Assembly: GCF_003048595.2 (NCBI RefSeq)
Contig: NZ_CP049270.1
Span: 1,736,001 to 1,800,000 of the forward strand
DNA from: Campylobacter concisus
Lineage (GTDB): Bacteria > Campylobacterota > Campylobacteria > Campylobacterales > Campylobacteraceae
Direction of reading: 5' to 3'
Length of the DNA stretch: 64,000 nucleotides
In this document: positions 15,896-24,707 of the stretch, one piece after another
How the letters are laid out: each line of letters starts with the position of its first letter
Numbering within the stretch: position 1 is the first letter of the stretch
The notes under the pieces: generated by a model
The model's database searches: none
The model's input: only the letters and a program-made list of their open reading frames with translations
What the model was told of the DNA's origin: nothing
Translations under genes and position numbers: made by a program

Positions 15896-18484
15896 CTACA
15901 TACCAGCGTTTTCATCTACCCATTTTAGGTATTCGATGATATTTTTGATCTCTTCATCACTCATATGCTGATTTGGCATTCTAAGGTTAAAGTAATCAAT
16001 CATTGATTTAATGTAGTCGTCATTATAGAACTTAGCAGGATCTTTGATAAATTCTGCTACCCATTTTTCGCCGTTTTCATGTCTTAGTAAAACGCCTGTT
16101 AGGTCTGGACCTGAGCTTACTTGACCGATGACGTGGCAACCATTACAACCGCCTTTTAGATAAGCCTCTTCACCTTTTGCAGCAGCTGGACTCATCGGAG
16201 TTGCGATCTCTTTAGCTAGGTTATTTTTAGCTCTTAAGCCAACGTCAGCTGTTTTTACCATGTATTGCCATACTTGGTACTCCCAAAGGATAGCGCCGTT
16301 TACGTCGCCTTTTTTGTAAGCTTCGTCAGCTTTAGCTTTTACCTCTTTAATATGGCCATATTGATCAAGTGCGTCATCAACCAAAGCTTTTACTTTTGGA
16401 TATTTCTCATAATGTTTCTCTTTTAGGTATTTAACAACCTCTTGGATAACATCGTCAGTTGCCTTATTAGTTGCGATTACTTTGTCGTATTCGGCTTTTA
16501 AAGCTTCTGGGCTTAGAGTTTTTAGCTTGTTATTTTTTGCAGATTCATATTTTTTATTTGGATCTTTAACAAGCAAATAACCCATCATTTCTAGGTGAAG
16601 TGCTGAACAAAACTCGGTGCAGTAGTATGGGAAGACACCTTCCATATCAGCTACGAAATTTACTGAAGCGGTTTTGCCAGGCTCTAGTGAAGCGTGAATG
16701 TTGTAAAGGTCAATGCCAAATCCGTGAGTTTCATCTTGAGCGCGCTCTAGGTTTGTTAGGTGAATTGTTACATTATCGCCTTTATTTACTTCGATGTGCT
16801 CTGGATTGATATGGCTTCTGATCATTGTTGCATAGACGGTTACATTTTTGCCATTTCTTTCAACTCTTTCTTGACCAGCTAGAGTTGCATATGGACTAGC
16901 CTCGCCTGTTCTTGAGTTTGTACCCATGTTGTAGGTAAGCGCTGGACTTAGTTTGCTAGCAGCTATTGAAACAACATCGTGTGGCTCGCCAAGTGGTATT
17001 GGCATATCATAGATTAGATCCATTTTTGCACCAGTGATGTCTATTAGCTGGTGATTTTGTGGATGAAGTGGGCCAACTGGGCTAAAGCGATCGATTGAAA
17101 GTTTATCAAGCGCGATTGCATATTTGCCAACTGGTTTTGCTGATTTGCCCTCCATTGTATCAAGGTGGCCGATATTGTAGTGAACATTTATCTTATCAAG
17201 CACTTTTAAATTTTTATAGTCCCATTTTACGATTTGACTATCAACGTAAAGTGAAGTATAAAGTACGCCATCTTGTGAGTCAAATGATGTGTGCAGTGGT
17301 CCAAGGCCAAGTTCGACTTGTCCGTGCATTGACTTTTCTCTATCTAAGATAGGTATGCCGTATGGGTCAGTGCCAGCATACTCTTTTTTGTCGATTAGCT
17401 CTTTGATCTTTCTAAAGTCATAAACTGATGCGTGAGTATCAAGCTTACCACCAATAATGATGTATCTACCATCTGGAGTTACGTCACAACCATGTGGGCT
17501 CTTTGACTCTGGGATCAAAAATAGTGCACCAGCTTTTACAGCAGCGTCTATTGTAACTACCTTGTGGCCATTTATAACTTTGTAATTTTTCTTGTCTTGA
17601 ACAAGTTTTTCTAAAATTTTCCAGTTATAAACATGCAAGAAGTCAGTGTCATTTCTACTTGCACCTGCTTCAAATGGAGGAAGACCTTTTTCGATACCGC
17701 CAGTATACATCTCAGTATTTATTGAGTTTGTAAAGCCCCAGCCGTAGCTCTCGCCTTTACCAGCATCACTTAGATCTTGCCAGTATGGTGGAAGCTCAAG
17801 AGAGAATGACTCTTTCTCATCGATCTTACCTTTTGGATAGTCAAATTTCCAAAAAGTTACAGCACCTCTATAGACTGCTTCATAGTCGTCTATTGAGTGG
17901 TAGTTGTTATCAAGTGGAGCTGCATATTGGCTAGCTTCGATAACATACTCGCTATTTGGAGTGATGAAGCTACCGCCGTGCTCACTCTTCATAATAGGGT
18001 TTACAACGATTTGAGTTGTCTCAAAGTCATGCAAATTTATAACTGCGATTCTTGGGTTAGCTTTATCGTTGATAAATAGATAATCACCAACATACTCACC
18101 ATTTTTCTCACTGAAATTTGGGTGGTGTGTATCGCCCCATGTTATCTCTTTGCCCCTGATGTTGCCTTGTTTCAAAACAGCTTTTGACTCATTGTCATAG
18201 CCATATCCTTGCCAAGGCTCTGGCGTGAAAACGCCGATGTATTTATAAATTCTCATCGACGGAACGCCATAAACTAGCACTTGACCGCTTTGCCCGCCAG
18301 ATGAAAAGACGATGAAATCATCTTTTTTACCGCTAGGCTGATAAGTTTTAGCAGCTGCAAGGACATCTTTTTCGCTTAGCCCACGCTCTTTCATGACTTT
18401 TTCAAGGTCACTACTAGCAGCACAAGCAGTCGTTAAAGATAGCCCAAGCAACGCAGCACTTGCGACACAAAATAACTTTTGCAT
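15896..18484 (-). CDS. nosZ: NosZ, clade II nitrous oxide reductase with C-terminal cytochrome c domain
   Basis: The protein reduces N2O to N2 in the periplasm. It has 862 residues with a Sec (not twin-arginine) signal peptide, as in clade II enzymes. A seven-bladed propeller carries the CuZ histidines (GDTHHPNF, SEHGGSF, PHGCDVTPDGRY, GPLHTSFD, GEPHD). A cupredoxin domain carries the CuA motif CTEFCSALHLEM (about residues 622-635). A C-terminal monohaem cytochrome c domain (CNGCH near residue 780, axial Met in MPNQHM) is characteristic of the Campylobacterota enzyme. It lies 12 nt after a propeller-like gene and is followed by a hairpin, then nosB. Confidence 0.96.
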   Translation of the reverse strand: MQKLFCVASAALLGLSLTTACAASSDLEKVMKERGLSEKDVLAAAKTYQPSGKKDDFIVFSSGGQSGQVLVYGVPSMRIYKYIGVFTPEPWQGYGYDNESKAVLKQGNIRGKEITWGDTHHPNFSEKNGEYVGDYLFINDKANPRIAVINLHDFETTQIVVNPIMKSEHGGSFITPNSEYVIEASQYAAPLDNNYHSIDDYEAVYRGAVTFWKFDYPKGKIDEKESFSLELPPYWQDLSDAGKGESYGWGFTNSINTEMYTGGIEKGLPPFEAGASRNDTDFLHVYNWKILEKLVQDKKNYKVINGHKVVTIDAAVKAGALFLIPESKSPHGCDVTPDGRYIIIGGKLDTHASVYDFRKIKELIDKKEYAGTDPYGIPILDREKSMHGQVELGLGPLHTSFDSQDGVLYTSLYVDSQIVKWDYKNLKVLDKINVHYNIGHLDTMEGKSAKPVGKYAIALDKLSIDRFSPVGPLHPQNHQLIDITGAKMDLIYDMPIPLGEPHDVVSIAASKLSPALTYNMGTNSRTGEASPYATLAGQERVERNGKNVTVYATMIRSHINPEHIEVNKGDNVTIHLTNLERAQDETHGFGIDLYNIHASLEPGKTASVNFVADMEGVFPYYCTEFCSALHLEMMGYLLVKDPNKKYESAKNNKLKTLSPEALKAEYDKVIATNKATDDVIQEVVKYLKEKHYEKYPKVKALVDDALDQYGHIKEVKAKADEAYKKGDVNGAILWEYQVWQYMVKTADVGLRAKNNLAKEIATPMSPAAAKGEEAYLKGGCNGCHVIGQVSSGPDLTGVLLRHENGEKWVAEFIKDPAKFYNDDYIKSMIDYFNLRMPNQHMSDEEIKNIIEYLKWVDENAGM

Positions 18485-18496
18485 TTACTCTCCTTT

Positions 18497-19336
18497 TTAA
18501 AATGAATTTATCTCTAAACTCTTTATCTCATTGTCTAAATTTACGCCATTTAAGACGCCTTTATCTATAAAAATTCTTTTTATCTCATTGCTAAAAAGAA
18601 TCTTTTGTCCTTTTAGTTTAAGATCTTTGTCAAATTTATAAACTACTCCATCCCCATCGCCTATAAAAATTTCATCCTCCATACACGCAAGAGCTGAAAT
18701 TTTAGATTTTAAAACTTGCTTTTTAATTCCACTTTTAAAATCTAAAATTTCTCCATCTCTAAAGCCAAGCAAAATATCATTCCCCTTAAATTTACAGGCA
18801 CTCAGTGGAGCAAAGCCAACACACTTTTTCTCTTTTAAATTAAGCTCTTTATCAAGCAAAAATGCTTTGCCATTAAAGCTCGTAAAAAATAGTTCATCAT
18901 CAATTGGCAAAAGGCTCGAAATTTTATAAACATCTTTATAATTTTTAGTTAAAAGTTTATTTAGATTTTTATCAAAAACGCCTATGCTGACTTCATTTGC
19001 CATATCGCAAGCTACGTAAATTTTATTTTTAATTGTCACAATTTGTGAAATTTTACAGCCAACATTTGGCATGGCAAATAAAAAATTTCTCTCGTTTGCC
19101 ACTTCAATAATCTCATTATTTAAATTTGCGATATAAAAGGATTCTCCATCATTTCCGCACTCTTGATTTTTATAAATCGTCTCTTTTAGATCCAAATTTT
19201 TAATCTGTCCATCTTTTATAAAAACGATGCTTTGGTTGCTTTCATTAATAAAGCAGCCTAATTGCTGGGCAAAAGCTGTTATCAAAAACAAACTTATACA
19301 AAGCAGAAATCTCATAATCCAAGGCACTTTCATCAT
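18497..19336 (-). CDS. Periplasmic propeller-like protein heading the nos operon
   Basis: The protein is about 279 residues with a Sec signal peptide (LLCISLFLITAFA|QQ). The body consists of about six repeats of short beta-strand blocks (SFYIANLNNEIIEVANE, KIYVACDMANEVSIGVFD, ELFFTSFNGKAFLLDKE, DILLGFRDGEILDFKSG, EIFIGDGDGVVYKFDKD), i.e. a WD40/NapL-like beta-propeller. NapL proteins accompany the Nap nitrate reductase in Campylobacterota without a settled role. Here the gene lies 12 nt before nosZ, suggesting a part in NosZ maturation or electron transfer. Starts at 19336, 19333 or 19315 are all possible and none has a clear Shine-Dalgarno. No haem or metal motif is visible. Confidence 0.6.
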   Translation of the reverse strand: MMKVPWIMRFLLCISLFLITAFAQQLGCFINESNQSIVFIKDGQIKNLDLKETIYKNQECGNDGESFYIANLNNEIIEVANERNFLFAMPNVGCKISQIVTIKNKIYVACDMANEVSIGVFDKNLNKLLTKNYKDVYKISSLLPIDDELFFTSFNGKAFLLDKELNLKEKKCVGFAPLSACKFKGNDILLGFRDGEILDFKSGIKKQVLKSKISALACMEDEIFIGDGDGVVYKFDKDLKLKGQKILFSNEIKRIFIDKGVLNGVNLDNEIKSLEINSF

Positions 19337-19456
19337 AAATTTAATAAGCAAAAAAACTATACATACTTAACTCTTAAAAGCAAATTAGCGATTAATTTAT
19401 TTTTTTAAGCTTTTAAAGAAAAATATCAATAAATTTTTTTAAATTTTATTATTTAC

Positions 19457-19482
19457 ATTATATAGACATTATGATTTAATCA
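19457..19482 (-). promoter_or_regulatory. Probable nos promoter with TGATTTAATCA palindrome
   Basis: TATAAT lies at 19457-19462 on the minus strand, about 120 nt before the propeller gene. Ten bases upstream is the palindrome TGATT-T-AATCA (19472-19482), reminiscent of FNR/CRP-family half-sites (TTGAT/ATCAA) but with a 3-nt rather than 4-nt spacer. Control by an oxygen- or nitrogen-oxide-responsive regulator is a guess. Confidence 0.3.
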
Positions 19483-19710
19483 ATACTAATATAGTTTTAA
19501 TAAAATTTATTATTTATTGAATCGCTTATTTTTAGTACTAATTTGCACAAAAATTTAAATTTGAATTATTTCTTAAGAAAATTATTTAAATTAAATAATT
19601 ATATTAAGGAATGAGAATTCTCTTTAGTATTTAAGTAAAAAGCTAGATTTTATGTATTTGTTATATTTTTAGCTTAAACCTATTGGTAATTTAAATTTGT
19701 TTAAATAGGC

Positions 19711-19716
19711 TATAAT
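19711..19716 (+). promoter_or_regulatory. -10 box (TATAAT) for moaC
   Basis: TATAAT lies 20 nt before the ATG of moaC, giving a very short leader that includes the AAGGAGAG ribosome binding site. Confidence 0.55.
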
Positions 19717-19736
19717 CCGCCAAAAAAGGAGAGATA

Positions 19737-20210
19737 ATGCTAACGCATTTAGATGAGAAAGATCGTCCAAAAATGGTTGATGTGAGCCCAAAAGATCCAA
19801 CAAAAAGAGTAGCAACTGCTAGCGGGATCATCAAGATGAGCAAAGAGGCCTTTAGAACGATCAAAGAAAATACTGGTAAAAAAGGTCCAGTTATCCAAAC
19901 GGCTGTCGTTGCTGCGATAATGGGAGCAAAAAAGACAAGCGAACTAATCCCGATGTGCCATCCACTAGCTATTTTAGGTGTGGATTGTGATATCGAGGAG
20001 CTGCCTGAAATTTGTGCTTTTAAGCTCTATGTGAGCGTAAAAATAGAGGGTAAAACAGGCGTTGAGATGGAAGCATTAACTGGCGTTAGCGTGGGGCTTT
20101 TGACCATTTATGATATGGTAAAAGCTATAGATAAAAGCATGGAAATAAGTAATATCGTGTTAGAGAGTAAAACAGGAGGAAAAAGTGGCGAGTATATGCG
20201 ATCTAAATAA
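19737..20210 (+). CDS. moaC: MoaC, cyclic pyranopterin monophosphate synthase
   Basis: This 157-residue protein converts the MoaA product to cyclic pyranopterin monophosphate in molybdenum cofactor synthesis. Family motifs are [17 protein letters not shown] at the N terminus, MCHPL (residues 73-77), [22 protein letters not shown] and KSGEY at the end. It has a strong ribosome binding site (AAGGAGAG). The DUF493 gene starts inside its last 26 nt. Molybdenum cofactor is needed by the Nap and formate enzymes typical of this genus. Confidence 0.95.
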   Translation: MLTHLDEKDRPKMVDVSPKDPTKRVATASGIIKMSKEAFRTIKENTGKKGPVIQTAVVAAIMGAKKTSELIPMCHPLAILGVDCDIEELPEICAFKLYVSVKIEGKTGVEMEALTGVSVGLLTIYDMVKAIDKSMEISNIVLESKTGGKSGEYMRSK

Positions 20211-20451
20211 CAAAAAAGCAAAAATTGATTACCCAACGCATTGGGAATATAAAATAATATTTGACGCAGATGTCAATGTAGAAGAAAAGGTAAAAGAGAT
20301 AGTAAAAGATAGAGAATTTAAGCTAGTTTTTTCAAAATTTAGCAAAGATAAAAAATACGCTAGCTATGACTTAGCCGTACTAGTTTTGAGCGAAGAAGAG
20401 AGGCTAGAGATATTTTCTGCACTAAAACACGAAGCAAAATATGTTTTATAA
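20185..20451 (+). CDS. DUF493 (YbeD-like) protein
   Basis: This 88-residue cytosolic protein has the alpha/beta ferredoxin-like layout of DUF493: [13 protein letters not shown], then a helix, then [21 protein letters not shown] and a closing helix. Members such as YbeD are small and their function is unknown. The GTG start at 20185 is chosen because AGGAGG stands 6 nt before it. It overlaps moaC by 26 nt and is followed closely by the coiled-coil gene, so the three are one operon. Confidence 0.8.
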   Translation: MASICDLNNKKAKIDYPTHWEYKIIFDADVNVEEKVKEIVKDREFKLVFSKFSKDKKYASYDLAVLVLSEEERLEIFSALKHEAKYVL

Positions 20452-20461
20452 GGTAAAAGAT

Positions 20462-21700
20462 ATGAATAGTTTAGAACAAAATTTACATGATTATAAAAGC
20501 AGCGATGGCTTATTAATAAGCATAAAAGCTCTTTGCAATAACTTCTTTCAAGATACTGCAAACAAAGATATAAATGCTTTGCCAGAAATTTTAAAGGCTA
20601 AAATGAATGAGCTTTATGACAAAATGAACAAAGAAGATCTCATAAATGCAAAAAATCTAAAAAGTGCCATGGAGGGAATAAATCAGGCCATTGTCGGCAC
20701 TGAAGAAAAGGCACTTTACGAGCTACTTGATAAAAAAGATGAGCTAAATCGCGCAATAGAAGCAAAACGTGAAGAGATAAAAAATAGGCTCAAAATTTCA
20801 TTTGAAGCAGCTGAAGAGGTCGTAAAAGATAGAAATTTTAGTGAAAAAGAGGAAATTTTAGAGCTTTTAAATAATGCGATCATTAGAGAAACAAGGCTTC
20901 TTGGTATCTTAAAAGAAAGTGCTCAAATCGCATTTTTAACAACTCTTGAAGGTGCAAAAGATGTCGAGGAAACAGCTGGCGCGATAGCTAAAAATATGAC
21001 TTATGTTGCGATAATTGGAGGAGAGTTTAGCAAAGAGCGGATACTTGAAATTTCAAAAAACATTATCATAGCAGCAGCAAATTTGGCAGACGAGGGTCAT
21101 ATCTTTGCAAAAGAGTTGATAAGTGGAGCGATAAGTGGTACAAGAGATGGCATTTTAAGAGCCATAGAAAAGCTCAAAGACGAGGCGAGATTTGCTCCAG
21201 ATGAGCTTAGGCTAAACTCACAACTACTAAATTTAAAAAATATTGATGAAGAATTTATAGCCTTGCTTAGAGAACTTGAAAAGGAATTTGAAAGTGTAGC
21301 AAGAAATGAGATCGAAAATGTGATAAATAGCGAGCTAGATACAAACCTAGCTAAATTTAAACGCATTAGCGATCAAGCAAGAGAGCAGATTATTTCAAGG
21401 ATAGAAGAGTTAAAGTCAAACGGCATGGCAAAGCTTATGAGTGAGGCAAATAATAAATTTGAAGCCTTAAAGCAAGAGCTAAATGACAAGAGTAAAAAGC
21501 TAAAACTAAATTTTGATACAAACGACAAAATTGAAGAGATTAAACAAGAGATCGCTAATCTTGAGAAAAAAGCTAATGAAAAATTTGAAGACATCAAACA
21601 AATAGACATCAAATCAGAAGCCAAGAAATTTGGAGATAGGGCTTATCAAGCTGCAAAAGATCTATTAAATGTTATTAAAAAAGATAAAAAAGAGGATTAA
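20462..21700 (+). CDS. Long helical coiled-coil protein of unknown function
   Basis: About 412 residues, almost entirely charged amphipathic helix. There is no signal peptide and no membrane segment; a short, less charged centre (VEETAGAIAKNMTYVAIIGG, about residues 170-195) divides two coiled-coil halves, and the C-terminal half is rich in EEIKQEI/ANLEKKANEKF heptads. The ATG at 20462 is chosen because AAGGTAAAAG precedes it. It is last in an operon with moaC and DUF493, but nothing links it to cofactor synthesis. A scaffold or apolipoprotein-like role is possible; no domain family is recognised with confidence. Confidence 0.6.
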   Translation: MNSLEQNLHDYKSSDGLLISIKALCNNFFQDTANKDINALPEILKAKMNELYDKMNKEDLINAKNLKSAMEGINQAIVGTEEKALYELLDKKDELNRAIEAKREEIKNRLKISFEAAEEVVKDRNFSEKEEILELLNNAIIRETRLLGILKESAQIAFLTTLEGAKDVEETAGAIAKNMTYVAIIGGEFSKERILEISKNIIIAAANLADEGHIFAKELISGAISGTRDGILRAIEKLKDEARFAPDELRLNSQLLNLKNIDEEFIALLRELEKEFESVARNEIENVINSELDTNLAKFKRISDQAREQIISRIEELKSNGMAKLMSEANNKFEALKQELNDKSKKLKLNFDTNDKIEEIKQEIANLEKKANEKFEDIKQIDIKSEAKKFGDRAYQAAKDLLNVIKKDKKED

Positions 21701-21755
21701 ATTATCAAGCTTATCTTGAAATTTTTCCTGAAAGATATTCGCACCATATATTCTT

Positions 21756-21790
21756 GCCAAGTGTGAAAATTTTTCCACACTTGGCTTTTA
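21756..21790 (+). terminator. Terminator of the moaC operon
   Basis: GCCAAGTGTG and CACACTTGGC form a 10-bp perfect stem, extended by AAAA/TTTT inside, followed by TTTT. It lies between the coiled-coil gene and the convergent uppP. Confidence 0.8.
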
Positions 21791-21808
21791 CTTTCTAAAG
21801 CCTTAAAA

Positions 21809-22603
21809 TCACAAAAATAGATAAAGTAAAAATACTCCCAAAATCAAGCGGTAGATGACAAAGGGCAACATCCTGATTCTTGAGATGATACCCATAAATA
21901 GCTTAACGCAAAGATAAGCGCTAACTGCACTTATAATGACACCAAGGGCAATATCGCTCCAAGGAAGCGCATTTGGGTCTTTTATGAGCTTGATGCTCTC
22001 AAGTCCGCCGGCTAGGATGATGACTGGGATCGACATCAAAAATGAGAAATTTGCACTACCCTTATGGCTAAAACCTAAAAATAAGGCTGCTGTCATCGTC
22101 ACACCTGATCTTGAGACGCCAGGGATGAGCGCCACAGCTTGAGCAAGGCCAATAATAAGCGCAAATTTTATGGTCATTTCATATTCGCTTTTGTTTGATG
22201 AGCGAAGATCAGCAAAGTAAAGTGCTATGCCAAAGACGATCGTAGTAATAGCGATCACAACGCCGCTTCTTGCGTATTCTTCGATAATGTTGTTAAATAA
22301 AAGCCCAAAGATCCCAACTGGAATGGTGGCAAAGCCCACACACCAGACAAGCAAGCTATCGCCCACCATCTTTCGTTGTGCGATCGAGGCAAAAAAGTCA
22401 CGAAGTAGCTTAAAAATCGTATCTTTAAAATAAAAAAGTATCGCACTTAACGTACCAACGTGCACTGCCACGTCAAAAGCAAGACCTTGATCTGGCCAGC
22501 CAAGCAGCTTTGGCACCAAGATAAGATGAGCCGAGCTTGAAATGGGCAAAAATTCGCTTATGCCTTGCACCAAGGCCAAAACGATAACGTGAGAAATTTC
22601 CAT
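21809..22603 (-). CDS. uppP: UppP, undecaprenyl-diphosphatase (BacA)
   Basis: This 264-residue polytopic membrane enzyme recycles undecaprenyl pyrophosphate to the monophosphate carrier used for peptidoglycan and glycan synthesis. Signature motifs are QGISEFLPISSSAH (residues 13-26, with catalytic Glu17 and Ser22) and the second repeat PGVSRSGVTMTAALFLG. The family length is normal. It lies 58 nt after tkt on the same strand; a TTGGGG/CCCCAA hairpin lies in that gap. Confidence 0.95.
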   Translation of the reverse strand: MEISHVIVLALVQGISEFLPISSSAHLILVPKLLGWPDQGLAFDVAVHVGTLSAILFYFKDTIFKLLRDFFASIAQRKMVGDSLLVWCVGFATIPVGIFGLLFNNIIEEYARSGVVIAITTIVFGIALYFADLRSSNKSEYEMTIKFALIIGLAQAVALIPGVSRSGVTMTAALFLGFSHKGSANFSFLMSIPVIILAGGLESIKLIKDPNALPWSDIALGVIISAVSAYLCVKLFMGIISRIRMLPFVIYRLILGVFLLYLFL

Positions 22604-22661
22604 AAAATGCCTTTTTTGATTTTAGATTGCAGTTGGGGATTTTACTCCCCCAAGATTAAAT

Positions 22662-24572
22662 TTATATAAGTTCGCTAGCAAAATTTGCAAGTTTTTGTGG
22701 AGTAAATCCAAAGTGATCAAATAGCTCGTTCGCCTTGCCACTAGCGCCAAAGCTATTCATACCATAAACTGCGTCAGCAAATTTATACCACTCATAGCCA
22801 GTTGCAGCTTCAACTGCGATGATCGTCGTGTTTTTGTCTAAAATTTTAGACACGTATTCATCTGGCTGCTCGCAAAGTAGGTCAAAACAAGGAGCTGACA
22901 CGATGTTTGCGCCAATGCCTTGTTGGCTAAGAATTTCAGCTGCCTCTACACAGAGTGAGACCTCGCTACCGCTTGCTATAAATGTTATCTTTGCTTCTTT
23001 TGACGAGCTTAGCAGATATGCGCCGTTGCTAACCTCTCCAAATTCGCCTTTTGCAAGTGGATCAAGCCCTTGACGGCTAAGCACAAAAGCACTTGGAGCG
23101 TTTAAATTTAGAGCCACTTTCCAGCTAGCTGCGTTTTCGTTGCCATCAGCTGGGCGGAAAGTGTAGAAATTTGGCATCGCTCTAAATGTGCTAAGCTGCT
23201 CGATCGGCTGATGTGTCGGACCATCTTCGCCAACGCCGATGCTATCGTGCGTAAAGACAAAAAAGTGCTTGATGCCCATTAGCGCTGCTATCCTCGCACT
23301 TGGCTTTAGATAGTCGCTAAAGATGAAAAATGTCGCTGAAAATGGCAAAAAAAGGCCGTATCTAGCGATACCGTTGTTGATAGCTGCCATGGCGTGCTCT
23401 CTGATACCATAGTGGATATTTTTACCATTTGGAAAGTCGCCCATACCCTTTAGCTCAGTCTTATTTGAAGGAGCTAAGTCAGCACTACCGCCGATAAAGC
23501 CAGGAAGTTTTTTAGCTATCTCATTTAAAATGACATGGTTTGTATCTCTTGTGGCTAGTTTTTTGTCGCTAAAGTCTGGAAATTCGATCTTGCTAAAGTC
23601 TGGATTAAGAAGCGAGTTTAGTAAATTTTTGCCTTCAATGCTTAGTGCCTCAACCTTTTTGTTCCACATAGCCTCTTCAAGATCGCCCTTTTCAACTGCG
23701 CCTCTAAATCTTAAAAGCACGTCCTCATCAATGGCAAATTTCTTCTCAGGGTCAAAGCCAGCTGCGGCCTTTGCCTTTTTTATGATCTCTTCGCCAAGTG
23801 GTGCGCCGTGGCTGTGGTGGCTGCCTTCAAGCTCCATTGCGCCGCGTGCTATATGCGTGTTTGCGATGATGAGATATGGCGACTCTTTCTCGCTTGCTTG
23901 CTCTAGTGCAAATTCGATCTGATCGTAGTCGTGTCCATCAATGCGTGCGACCTCCCAGCCCTGAGCCTCAAACCTAGCTTTAACGTCCTCGCTAAATGCT
24001 ATCGCTGTGTCGCCCTCGATCGTGATGTTGTTTGAATCATAAATGAGCACAAGGTTGTCTAGCCTTAAATTTCCTGCGATTGAACATGCCTCGTAACTTA
24101 TGCCCTCTTCAAGATCGCCGTCGCCGCAAAGGCAGTAAATTTTATGATCGATTATTTTATTGTCTGGCTCGTTTAGCACGTTTGCAGCGTATTTTTCTGC
24201 CATGGCTAGACCAACTGCATTTGCCACGCCTTGACCAAGTGGGCCAGTAGCAACCTCAACGCCTGGAGTGTGAATTTCTGGGTGTCCTGGAGTATTTGAG
24301 CCAAGTTGGCGAAAATTTTTAAGCTCATCAAGGCTTAAATCGTAGCCACTTAAGTGTAAAAAGCTGTAAACCAAACTTGAAGCGTGACCACCGCTAAAAA
24401 CTAGCCTATCTCTGTTTAGCCATTTTGGATTTTTTGGATTGTGTTTTAAAAAGTTGCTTAAAACCACCATAATATCAGCTAGACCCATAGGTGCACCTGG
24501 GTGTCCGCTGTTAGCGTTTTGCACCATGTCAGCGCACAAAAATCTTATAGTATCGGCTTGTTTTTTTAGCAT
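22662..24572 (-). CDS. tkt: Transketolase
   Basis: This 636-residue thiamin-diphosphate enzyme of the non-oxidative pentose phosphate pathway is the main source of pentoses and erythrose 4-phosphate in a genus that lacks classical glycolysis. Motifs include SGHPGAPMG, GGHASSLVYS, the ThDP-binding GDGDLEEGISYEA stretch, GIREHAMAAINNG, and HDSIGVGEDGPTHQPIEQL. It has its own promoter after the ispA terminator and the ribosome binding site AAGGAGAT. Confidence 0.96.
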   Translation of the reverse strand: MLKKQADTIRFLCADMVQNANSGHPGAPMGLADIMVVLSNFLKHNPKNPKWLNRDRLVFSGGHASSLVYSFLHLSGYDLSLDELKNFRQLGSNTPGHPEIHTPGVEVATGPLGQGVANAVGLAMAEKYAANVLNEPDNKIIDHKIYCLCGDGDLEEGISYEACSIAGNLRLDNLVLIYDSNNITIEGDTAIAFSEDVKARFEAQGWEVARIDGHDYDQIEFALEQASEKESPYLIIANTHIARGAMELEGSHHSHGAPLGEEIIKKAKAAAGFDPEKKFAIDEDVLLRFRGAVEKGDLEEAMWNKKVEALSIEGKNLLNSLLNPDFSKIEFPDFSDKKLATRDTNHVILNEIAKKLPGFIGGSADLAPSNKTELKGMGDFPNGKNIHYGIREHAMAAINNGIARYGLFLPFSATFFIFSDYLKPSARIAALMGIKHFFVFTHDSIGVGEDGPTHQPIEQLSTFRAMPNFYTFRPADGNENAASWKVALNLNAPSAFVLSRQGLDPLAKGEFGEVSNGAYLLSSSKEAKITFIASGSEVSLCVEAAEILSQQGIGANIVSAPCFDLLCEQPDEYVSKILDKNTTIIAVEAATGYEWYKFADAVYGMNSFGASGKANELFDHFGFTPQKLANFASELI

Positions 24573-24595
24573 ATGATCTCCTTTTATTGCGCCAA

Positions 24596-24601
24596 ATTAT
24601 A
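24596..24601 (-). promoter_or_regulatory. -10 box (TATAAT) for tkt
   Basis: TATAAT lies about 24 nt before the tkt start, in the context TTGTATAATTTGG, downstream of the ispA terminator. Confidence 0.55.
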
Positions 24602-24682
24602 CAAAAAAGTGATTAAAACTTGCCTTGCATTTTTACTCAAAATATCTAAATAGTGATATAATTTTTTTAAATTTTTAGCAGT

Positions 24683-24707
24683 AAAAAGCTAGAAATTTCT
24701 AGCTTTT
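24683..24707 (-). terminator. Terminator overlapping the ispA stop codon
   Basis: AAAAGCTAGAAA/TTTCTAGCTTTTT forms an almost perfect stem followed by T's on the minus strand. It starts within the ispA stop codon. Confidence 0.7.

Larger units (their letters stand above)
19352..19736. other. 385-nt AT-rich divergent promoter region between nos operon and moaC
   Basis: It contains a leftward -10 box with a palindrome (19457-19482), the rightward moaC -10 box (19711-19716) and otherwise very AT-rich sequence with no coding frame. Such length and composition suggest regulated transcription of nos. Confidence 0.5.

Noticed and set aside
23530..23922. 130-codon plus-strand frame opposite tkt
   Set aside because: The antisense frame is rich in Ser/Phe/Leu as expected from the complement of a transketolase sequence; no ribosome binding site.
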